Shown: positions 1-5,244 of the stretch, one piece after another
Layout: the number at the start of each line of letters is the position of its first letter
Position numbering within the stretch: the stretch's first letter is position 1
Source of the DNA: Gemmatimonadota bacterium
GTDB taxonomy: Bacteria; Gemmatimonadota; Gemmatimonadetes; Gemmatimonadales; GWC2-71-9
Assembly: GCA_003222235.1 (NCBI GenBank)
Contig: QHVD01000175.1
Location: 1-5,244, forward strand
Reading direction: 5' to 3'
Length of the DNA: 5,244 bases
Made by a program: the position numbers and the translations under genes
Notes under the pieces: generated by a model
Told to the model about the DNA's origin: nothing
Seen by the model: the letters and a program-made list of their open reading frames with translations, nothing else
Database searches by the model: none

Positions 1-2406
1 GCGGCGGCGTTCCGGCCCCTCGTGGTGACCTACCGCAACGGCGCCCCCGTGCGCCTCGAGGACGTCGGGCAGGTGCTGGACGACGTGCAGGACAACAAGA
101 GCGCGGCCTGGTTCAACGGGAGCCGGGCGATCGTACTCGCCATCCAGCGGCAGCCCGGCACGAACACCGTGGCCGTCGCGGCCCGCGTGCGCACCGTCAT
201 GCAGAGTCTCAAGCAGCTGCTCCCCGCCTCGGTCGACCTGCAGCTGCGCTCCGACCGCTCGGAGTCGATCCGCGCCTCGCTCGCCGACGTGCAGTTCACG
301 CTGTTCCTGACTCTGGGCCTGGTCGTCCTGGTGATCTTCCTGTTCCTGCGCAACCTCTCGGCGACGGTCATCCCCAGCCTGGCGCTGCCGTTCTCGCTGG
401 TGGGGACGTTCGCGGTGATGTACGCGCTCGACTACAGCCTCGACAACCTCTCGATGATGGCGCTCACGCTGTCGGTCGGGTTCGTGGTGGACGACGCCAT
501 CGTCATGCTCGAGAACATCGTGCGCCACATGGAGAAGGGAACACCGCCGCTCCAGGCGGCGTTCGCCGGGTCGCGCGAGGTGGGCTTCACGATCCTCTCC
601 ATGACGCTGTCGCTCGCCGCGGTGTTCATCCCTGTCTTGTTCATGGGCGGGATCGTCGGACGGCTGTTACACGAGTTCGACGTGACGATAGGCGCCGCCA
701 TCCTCGTGTCCAGAGAGGAGTCGCTAACCCTGACGACGATGCTGTGCAGCCGTTTCCTCAAGCCGCCGCGCGAGGCCCATCACGGCAGGTTCTACGAGGC
801 GTCGGAGCGTGTGTATCAGAGAGTGCTGCGCTGGTACGAGGAGAGCCTCGCCTGGGTGATGGAGCGGCGGCCCGCAGCGCTCGCGCTCTCCGCCGTGATC
901 CTGCTCGGCACAGTAGCGCTGTTTGCGGTGGTCCCCAAGGGTTTCCTGCCCAGCGAGGACAACTCCCAGATCTTCGGGACCACGGAGACCGTGGAGGGCA
1001 CGTCGTTCGACGACCTGGTCAGCCATCAGCTACAGGTCATGGCGGTCCTGCAGCAGGATCCCAACGTGGACGCGACGATGTCTTTCCTGGGCGGTGGCAC
1101 GATCAACCAGGGACGCGTCTTTATGCAGCTCAAGCCCCGGTCCCAGCGCAAGATGAGCGTGGACGAGCTGATCCGCTACTTCAGTCGCAAGCTGTCCGGC
1201 ATCCCCGGGATCCAGGTATTCCTCCAGAACCCGCCGCCGATCCAGATCGGCGGCCGCCGCACCAAGAGCCTGTATCAGTTCACACTCCAGAGCCCCGACC
1301 GGATCGCGTTGGATGACAACGCAACGCGGTTCGCGGCCGAGCTGCGGAAGCTGCCGGATCTCATCAACGTCACGAGCGACCTCCAGATCTCGAACCCGCA
1401 AGCGACCGTAACGATCAACCGGGATCGGGCCGCCGCGCTCGGGGTCACGGCCGAGCAGGTCGAGGAGGCGCTGTACGACGCGTACGGCTCGCGTCAGGTC
1501 TCGACGATCTACACGGCGACCAATCAGTACTGGGTGGTGATGGAGCTCTTGCCCCAGTACCAGCAGGATCTCTCGGCGCTGAGCCTGCTGTACATCCGCT
1601 CCCAGAAGGGCACGCTCGTGCCGCTCGCGTCGCTCGCCACCCTGAGCTCGAGCGTCGGCCCGCTCACCGTGAACCACGCGGGGCAGTTGCCGTCGGTCAC
1701 GATTTCGTTCGACCTGCGGCAGGGAGTCGCGATCGGGACCGCGGTCGCCCAGGTGCAGCGCATCGCGCGACAGACGCTCCCGTCGAGCATCACGACCAGC
1801 TTCTCGGGCACCGCCCAGGCGTTCCAATCGAGCCAGGCGGGGCTCCTTGTCCTGCTGGTCCTCGCCGTGTTCGTGATCTACATGGTGCTGGGGATCCTGT
1901 ACGAGAGCTTCATCCACCCGCTCACGATCCTCTCGGCGCTGCCGTTCGCCGGGTTCGGGGCGCTCCTGACGCTGCTCATCTTCCGGGTCGAGCTGACCGT
2001 GTACGCCTTCGTCGGCGTGATCATGCTCGTCGGGCTCGTGAAGAAGAACGGCATCATGATGATCGACTTCGCGCTCGAAGCGCAGCGGCTCGAGGGGAAG
2101 TCCCCGAGAGAGGCGATCCTGCAGGCGTGCAGCATCCGGTTCCGGCCGATCATGATGACCACGATGGCGGCGCTGATGGGCACGCTCCCGATCGCGCTGG
2201 GCGTGGGCGTGGGCTCCGAGTCACGCCGGCCCCTCGGCATCGCGGTGGTGGGCGGTCTCGCGTTCTCGCAGTTCATCACCCTGTACGTGACGCCGGTGAT
2301 CTACACGTACCTGGACGCCCTGCAGCAACGGTTGGGCCGCGTGGCGCCGCTCGGGTCGCGCCCCCCCGCGGCGGCGGCCGAGCCCGAGGCGGCCCCGGCC
2401 GACTGA
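1..2406 (+). CDS. RND (HAE1/AcrB-MdtBC type) multidrug efflux permease, C-terminal ~801 residues (5' partial)
   Basis: This is the inner-membrane, proton-driven permease of a tripartite efflux pump, which normally works with a periplasmic adaptor and an outer-membrane channel; neither is in the window. The frame is open from base 1, so the start lies to the left. By comparison with AcrB (about 1049 residues), roughly 250 residues are missing: TM1 and the first porter subdomains. Visible segments, numbered from the first codon here, are the end of a porter subdomain (1-95), TM2 (about 97-118), TM3 (121-140), TM4 with the paired aspartates D164/D165 in FVVDDAIVMLEN, TM5 (194-217), TM6 (226-250), TM7 (291-309), the second periplasmic porter/docking half (about 310-605), TM8 (613-636), TM9, TM10 with GLVKKNGIMMIDFA, TM11 and TM12. 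K682 matches the AcrB proton-relay lysine K940, and D164/D165 match D407/D408, so the relay looks intact. The oddity is TM6, which carries R238-E239-E240 and has T246 where the family has proline. The tail after TM12 is a short Ala/Pro/Glu-rich stretch ending at TGA 2404-2406. The family call is very secure; the substrate is unknown. Confidence 0.97.
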   Translation, partial: AAAFRPLVVTYRNGAPVRLEDVGQVLDDVQDNKSAAWFNGSRAIVLAIQRQPGTNTVAVAARVRTVMQSLKQLLPASVDLQLRSDRSESIRASLADVQFTLFLTLGLVVLVIFLFLRNLSATVIPSLALPFSLVGTFAVMYALDYSLDNLSMMALTLSVGFVVDDAIVMLENIVRHMEKGTPPLQAAFAGSREVGFTILSMTLSLAAVFIPVLFMGGIVGRLLHEFDVTIGAAILVSREESLTLTTMLCSRFLKPPREAHHGRFYEASERVYQRVLRWYEESLAWVMERRPAALALSAVILLGTVALFAVVPKGFLPSEDNSQIFGTTETVEGTSFDDLVSHQLQVMAVLQQDPNVDATMSFLGGGTINQGRVFMQLKPRSQRKMSVDELIRYFSRKLSGIPGIQVFLQNPPPIQIGGRRTKSLYQFTLQSPDRIALDDNATRFAAELRKLPDLINVTSDLQISNPQATVTINRDRAAALGVTAEQVEEALYDAYGSRQVSTIYTATNQYWVVMELLPQYQQDLSALSLLYIRSQKGTLVPLASLATLSSSVGPLTVNHAGQLPSVTISFDLRQGVAIGTAVAQVQRIARQTLPSSITTSFSGTAQAFQSSQAGLLVLLVLAVFVIYMVLGILYESFIHPLTILSALPFAGFGALLTLLIFRVELTVYAFVGVIMLVGLVKKNGIMMIDFALEAQRLEGKSPREAILQACSIRFRPIMMTTMAALMGTLPIALGVGVGSESRRPLGIAVVGGLAFSQFITLYVTPVIYTYLDALQQRLGRVAPLGSRPPAAAAEPEAAPAD
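2361..2367 (+). other. C7 homopolymer in -1 slippery register near the RND 3' end
   Basis: Seven consecutive C residues lie 37 nt before the RND stop codon. In the RND frame they read as the last base of CGC followed by CCC CCC, which is the X XXY YYZ arrangement of a -1 slippery heptamer. The -1 frame is open from here through the intergenic gap and into the MFS gene. Functional frameshifting is only a possibility. A homopolymer length error in the sequence is an equally ordinary explanation for any frame oddity here. Confidence 0.3.
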
Positions 2407-2438
2407 CGCGAAGTGGCAGAGCGGCGCCCGGCCTCGAG

Positions 2439-3671
2439 GTGATCCGCCTCGGCCTGCGGGCTAACTGGCGCCAGTTCGCCCTCCTCGTCGTCGTCAACGC
2501 GTTCGTGGGCGCGATGGTGGGGCTAGAGCGCGCGGTGCTGCCGCTGCTGGCGCAGGCGGAGTTCGGTCTCGCGTCCAGGGCGGCCACGCTTTCGTTCCTC
2601 GTCGGCTTCGGCGCGGTGAAGGCCGCCGCCAACCTCGCCGCCGGCGGGCTCGCGGATCGGGTGGGTCGCAAGCGCATCCTGGTCGCCGGCTGGCTCGCCG
2701 GGGTTCCCGTCCCGTTCCTGCTCATCTGGGCGCCGAGCTGGGGATGGGTGGTTTTTGCGAACGTGCTGCTCGGCATCAACCAGGGGCTCTGCTGGTCGAC
2801 AACGGTCATCATGAAGATCGACCTCGTGGGCCCCGAGCGCCGCGGTCTCGCGATGGGCTTGAACGAGTTCGCGGGGTACGTCGCCGTGTCGCTCGCCGCG
2901 CTCGCCACCGGGTATCTCGCGGCCGCCCACGGGCTGCGGCCCGCGCCCTTTTACCCGGGGATCGCGTTCGCGCTGATCGGCCTCGGACTCTCCGCTTTCG
3001 CGGTCCGCGACACAGCGGAGTTCGCGCAGCTCGAAGGCCGGCGGGCCGGGGGCCCCGCGCCCACCAGATCGTTCGGGCAGATCCTCCTGCTCACGAGCTG
3101 GAGGGACCGGACGCTGTTCGCCGCCAGCCAGGCCGGACTCGCGAACAACCTCAACGACGGCGCGATGTGGGGGCTGTTGCCGATCTTGCTCGCTGCGCGT
3201 GGTCTGCCGCTCGACCGCATCGCGCTCGTCGCCGCCGCGTACCCGGCAGTCTGGGGAGCCACGCAACTAGCCACGGGCTCGCTCAGCGACCGGTGGGGGC
3301 GCAAGTGGATGATCGCGGGCGGCATGTGGCTGCAGGCGGGGGCGCTGGCGCTGTTCGTGATCGGCTCCGACCTCGTCGCCTGGCTCAGCGCCGCGGTGCT
3401 GCTCGGCCTCGGGACGGCGCTCGTGTACCCCACGCTCCTGGCGGCGGTGTCCGACGTGGCGCACCCCACGTGGCGGGCCTCGGCCGTGGGAGTCTACCGC
3501 CTGTGGCGGGACGGCGGGTACGCGGTGGGGGCGCTCCTGGCCGGATGGTGCGCCGACGCGTGGAGCGTCCCGGCGGCCGTCGCGGTGGTGGGCGGGGTCA
3601 CCTTCGCTTCCGGGCTGATCGTGGCTCTCGTAATGTCGGAGACGCTGCCGCGGCCGGAACCCGCTCCGTGA
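2439..3671 (+). CDS. Major facilitator superfamily (MFS) transporter, substrate unknown
   Basis: This is a 410-residue inner-membrane secondary transporter with hydrophobic segments consistent with 12 helices. It carries the MFS loop motif twice, once per six-helix half: GGLADRVGRKR (69-79, loop 2-3) and GSLSDRWGRKW (280-290, loop 8-9). Helix 1 contains a buried E30-R31 pair, and the TM4-TM5 loop reads KIDLVGPERRGLAMGLNEF. A soluble loop (about residues 190-215) separates the two halves. Length and topology fit a drug/metabolite antiporter-like MFS protein, but the substrate cannot be assigned. The GTG at 2439 is chosen because it gives a short basic N-terminus directly before TM1. The next in-frame ATG (2514) would remove part of TM1, and upstream in-frame sequence lies inside the RND gene and is not MFS-like. 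No Shine-Dalgarno sequence is seen; the start is 32 nt after the RND stop, so coupling to RND translation is likely. The 3' end overlaps the convergent ispG gene by 74 bp. Confidence 0.9.
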   Translation: MIRLGLRANWRQFALLVVVNAFVGAMVGLERAVLPLLAQAEFGLASRAATLSFLVGFGAVKAAANLAAGGLADRVGRKRILVAGWLAGVPVPFLLIWAPSWGWVVFANVLLGINQGLCWSTTVIMKIDLVGPERRGLAMGLNEFAGYVAVSLAALATGYLAAAHGLRPAPFYPGIAFALIGLGLSAFAVRDTAEFAQLEGRRAGGPAPTRSFGQILLLTSWRDRTLFAASQAGLANNLNDGAMWGLLPILLAARGLPLDRIALVAAAYPAVWGATQLATGSLSDRWGRKWMIAGGMWLQAGALALFVIGSDLVAWLSAAVLLGLGTALVYPTLLAAVSDVAHPTWRASAVGVYRLWRDGGYAVGALLAGWCADAWSVPAAVAVVGGVTFASGLIVALVMSETLPRPEPAP

Positions 3672-4878
3672 CTCCCTGGCCGTAACGCGCCGCGACGTAC
3701 TCCTCGAGGATTTTCAGGAAATCGGCGACGAGGGTCCCTCCTTTGAGGGTCAGCTTCAACCGGCCGTCCACGTAGACCGGGGCTTTCGGCTCCTCGAACG
3801 TCCCGGGGAGTGAAATCCCGATGTCGGCGTGCTTCGACTCGCCGGGCCCGTTCACGACGCAACCCATAACCGCAACGCGCAGCGTCTCCACTCCGGGATA
3901 GCGCTCCCGCCAGACCGGCATCCGCTCCTTCAGATGCGTCTGGATCTGCTCGGCCATCTCCTGGAAGAACGTCGATGTCGTGCGACCGCACCCCGGGCAC
4001 GCCGACACCTGGGGCGTGAAGCTGCGGAGCCCCAGCGACTGGAGGATCTGCTGGGCGACCTGCACCTCCTCGGTGCGGTCCCCGCCCGGGGGTGGCGTGA
4101 GGGAGACACGGATCGTGTCGCCGATACCCTCCTGCAACAGGATCGCGAGGCCGGCCGTGCTCGCGACGACTCCTTTCGCTCCCATCCCCGCCTCGGTGAG
4201 CCCGAGGTGCAGCGGGTAGTCGGAGAGCCCGGCGAGCCGCCGATAGACGTCCACCAGATCCCGCACCCGCGAGACCTTGGCCGAGAGAATGATCCGGTCG
4301 TGCGGCAGGCCGCACTCCTCGGCCAGCTCGGCCGAGCGCATCGCGCTTTGCACCAGAGCCTCGATCATCACTTCCCCGGAGTCGTGCGGCTCGGGGCGCC
4401 GCGCGTTCTCGTCCATCAGCTCGGTGAGGAGCTGCTGGTCGAGACTGCCCCAGTTGACCCCGATGCGCACCGGCTTTCCGTTCGCGAGTGCGACTTCGAT
4501 GATCGCGCGGAAGTTCTCGTCGCGCCGCCGCGCGCCCACGTTCCCCGGGTTGATGCGGTACTTGGCGAGGGCTGCGGCGCATTGCGGATGCTTGGTGAGC
4601 AGAAGGTGGCCGTTGTAGTGGAAGTCGCCGATGACCGGCACACTCACGCGCGCCACGATTTCCGGCACGGCCCGGGCGGCCTCCTCGTTGTTGACGGTGA
4701 CGCGCACCAGCTCGCTCCCCGCCTGGTGCAGGGCGCGCGCCTGCGCGACCGTCGCGTCCACGTCCGCGGTGTCGGTATTGGTCATGGACTGAACGACGAT
4801 CGGGTGGAGGCTGCCCACCTTCACGCCGCCGACGTCCGCGGTTGCCGTTCTCCTGCGAGTAAGAGAGGGACCACTCAC
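3598..4878 (-). CDS. ispG: 4-hydroxy-3-methylbut-2-en-1-yl diphosphate synthase (IspG/GcpE)
   Basis: This is the cytosolic [4Fe-4S] enzyme of the MEP isoprenoid pathway. It reductively converts 2-C-methyl-D-erythritol 2,4-cyclodiphosphate to HMBPP, using electrons from flavodoxin or ferredoxin. The protein has 426 residues. An N-terminal TIM-barrel domain (about 8-280) includes PIVVQSMTNTDTADV (26-40), GDFHYNGHLLL (84-94), YRINPGNVG (107-115) and LHLGLTEAGMGAKG (223-236). It is followed by the C-terminal Fe-S domain. The cluster ligands expected for the family are present: C294 and C297 in CPGCGRT, C340 in MGCVVNGPGE, and E347. It is longer than E. coli IspG (372 residues), mostly through small insertions and a 26-residue basic, Ala-rich tail after YVAARYG; nearly all of that tail is antisense to the MFS 3' end. 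The start is GTG, chosen because the conserved RRRTATADVGGVKVG follows it. No Shine-Dalgarno sequence is visible, and a -10-like TATATT sits 7 nt upstream, suggesting a leaderless message. All key residues are present. Confidence 0.97.
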   Translation of the reverse strand: MSGPSLTRRRTATADVGGVKVGSLHPIVVQSMTNTDTADVDATVAQARALHQAGSELVRVTVNNEEAARAVPEIVARVSVPVIGDFHYNGHLLLTKHPQCAAALAKYRINPGNVGARRRDENFRAIIEVALANGKPVRIGVNWGSLDQQLLTELMDENARRPEPHDSGEVMIEALVQSAMRSAELAEECGLPHDRIILSAKVSRVRDLVDVYRRLAGLSDYPLHLGLTEAGMGAKGVVASTAGLAILLQEGIGDTIRVSLTPPPGGDRTEEVQVAQQILQSLGLRSFTPQVSACPGCGRTTSTFFQEMAEQIQTHLKERMPVWRERYPGVETLRVAVMGCVVNGPGESKHADIGISLPGTFEEPKAPVYVDGRLKLTLKGGTLVADFLKILEEYVAARYGQGVTERVPAAAASPTLREPRSARKRR

Positions 4879-4885
4879 GGGGGGA

Positions 4886-4891
4886 AATATA
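4886..4891 (-). promoter_or_regulatory. Candidate -10 box (TATATT) of a leaderless ispG promoter
   Basis: On the minus strand TATATT occupies 4891 to 4886 and is followed by 7 nt (TCCCCCC) and then the ispG GTG. It is a short AT-rich island in an otherwise extremely GC-rich gap. The spacing would place the transcription start on, or within a base or so of, the start codon, which fits a leaderless mRNA and the absence of a Shine-Dalgarno sequence. No TTGACA-like -35 is present at 16-18 bp; that position falls in the palindromic repeat. Confidence 0.5.
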
Positions 4892-4893
4892 TG

Positions 4894-4955
4894 CGGGCTC
4901 GGGGTCCCCGGGCTTGCACCCGGGGTCAGTCCCCGGGCTTGCGCCCGGGGTCAGT
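4894..4955. repeat. 25-bp palindromic tandem repeat (2 full copies plus a decayed partial copy)
   Basis: Two head-to-tail 25-bp units lie at 4906-4930 and 4931-4955, differing at one base (A4918 versus G4943). Each begins with a 20-nt inverted repeat: CCCCGGGC, loop TTGC, then RCCCGGGG, followed by TCAGT. The second copy has a perfect 8-bp GC stem; the first loses only the loop-closing pair. Just left, 4894-4905 reads cgggct-cggggt, which looks like a shortened copy lacking the loop side and the TCAGT spacer. No T-run follows either hairpin on either strand, so these are not classical intrinsic terminators. On the minus strand they lie immediately after the stop of the 4964-5244 gene and upstream of ispG. 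They could still stabilise the mRNA end or impede polymerase, or be a REP-like intergenic element. Confidence 0.85.
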
Positions 4956-4963
4956 TGGCCGGT

Positions 4964-5244
4964 CTAGAAGAGCTTGTCGGTGATCACGACCGTGAGCTGG
5001 AGCGACGTGAGGACCATCTTGCCTTGCAGCAGCGTCAACCCGGAATTCGTTCCTCGGGCGACGAGTCGGAACCACAGCTCCGACTTCGTGAACAGCGAGT
5101 TTGCACCCGCGTTGAGCTTGCCCTGGATCGTGTCCACAACTGTAGCGTTCCCCGACACGCTCTTGGGAGAAACACTGAAGGCGAGAGCGGAAGGATCGTA
5201 GCTACCGGCCGAGTCCGCAGCGAGAAATAGCTGAGTGGCAATGG
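4964..5244 (-). CDS. C-terminal fragment of an unrecognised protein (5' partial, runs off the right edge)
   Basis: The minus-strand frame ending at TAG 4966-4964 has no stop up to the window edge. It gives 92 complete residues of a C-terminus: it begins IATQLFLAADSAGSYDP, passes through SELWFRLVARGTNSG and ends in TVVITDKLF. A GTG at 5158 lies inside this frame, but the sequence continues sensibly upstream, so I treat it as internal. The composition is rich in Ser, Thr, Val, Leu and Asn with alternating hydrophobic residues, suggesting a beta-rich, perhaps exported, protein. No transmembrane helix or recognisable motif is visible. It ends 85 bp before the ispG start on the same strand, with the palindromic repeat between them. 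I do not recognise the family. That it is coding is supported by reasonable GC-ending codon use and by the plausible protein composition compared with the overlapping plus-strand frames. Confidence 0.65.
   Translation of the reverse strand, partial: IATQLFLAADSAGSYDPSALAFSVSPKSVSGNATVVDTIQGKLNAGANSLFTKSELWFRLVARGTNSGLTLLQGKMVLTSLQLTVVITDKLF

Noticed and set aside
744..1316. 190-codon plus-strand frame inside the RND gene
   Set aside because: It is out of frame with a clearly conserved gene and has no recognisable protein character.
1030..1917. 295-codon minus-strand open frame inside the RND gene
   Set aside because: Its composition (Arg, Asp, Glu, His-rich) is that of an antisense frame, and it is fully covered by the conserved periplasmic half of the RND pump.
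2127..2438. Upstream extension of the MFS reading frame to an ATG at 2127
   Set aside because: The added residues overlap the conserved TM11-TM12 region of the RND gene, are Arg/Gly/Pro/His-rich and look like out-of-frame translation. The MFS protein begins sensibly at GTG 2439.
4908..4915. A -35 box for ispG
   Set aside because: Minus-strand hexamers at 16-18 bp from TATATT (GCCCGG, AGCCCG, AAGCCC) do not resemble TTGACA.
4906..4955. Possible CRISPR array or intrinsic terminators
   Set aside because: The units abut with no unique spacers, so this is not CRISPR. The hairpins lack a following T-run on either strand, so they are not standard intrinsic terminators.
3829..4983. 384-codon plus-strand open frame
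   Set aside because: It is antisense to ispG, whose family motifs are complete. The translation is Arg/His/Asp-rich, as expected for an antisense shadow in GC-rich DNA.
4964..4993. C-terminal outer-membrane beta-barrel sorting signal in the right-end protein
   Set aside because: It ends in Phe, but the alternating hydrophobic pattern fails (Lys at -3, Asp at -4), so the signature is not convincing.
4955..5230. Plus-strand open frames at the right end (also 4974-5201)
   Set aside because: Their translations are charged and without domain character, whereas the minus-strand frame gives a balanced protein-like sequence open to the window edge.

Overview
The window is about 5.2 kb of very GC-rich bacterial DNA. 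It holds four protein genes, two of them complete, packed almost edge to edge. The content points to a Gram-negative, high-GC bacterium that makes isoprenoids by the MEP pathway. The evidence is an RND (HAE1-type) efflux pump and an IspG whose sequence style resembles the alphaproteobacterial form (CPGCGRT followed by MGCVVNGPGESKHA). Gemmatimonadota, Acidobacteriota and Proteobacteria would all fit. No marker here settles the phylum, and I do not claim one.

Layout. Plus strand: 1-2406 is the C-terminal three quarters of an RND multidrug-efflux permease, whose N-terminus lies left of the window. After a 32-nt gap comes a 12-helix major facilitator (MFS) transporter at 2439-3671. The two are probably cotranscribed and translationally coupled. 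Minus strand: ispG (4878 down to 3598) runs towards the MFS gene, and their 3' ends overlap by 74 bp. Further right, 4964-5244 is the C-terminal part of an unrecognised minus-strand protein that continues past the right edge. The 85-bp gap between that gene and ispG holds a 25-bp palindromic tandem repeat and a good candidate -10 box for a leaderless ispG message.

How the genes relate. The RND/MFS pair looks like a transport (efflux) unit; the substrates cannot be read from sequence. IspG is a housekeeping enzyme on the opposite strand with no evident functional link to the transporters. I see no mobile element, CRISPR array, tRNA or rRNA, and no clear undescribed multigene system.

Most worth checking: (1) an apparently damaged TM6 in the RND pump, with three charged residues in the membrane and a conserved proline lost, in a patch of rare codons; (2) a C7 tract in -1 slippery register near the RND 3' end, from which the -1 frame is open through the whole MFS gene; (3) the 74-bp convergent overlap that encodes the IspG tail; (4) the palindromic tandem repeat upstream of ispG; and (5) the leaderless-looking ispG start.
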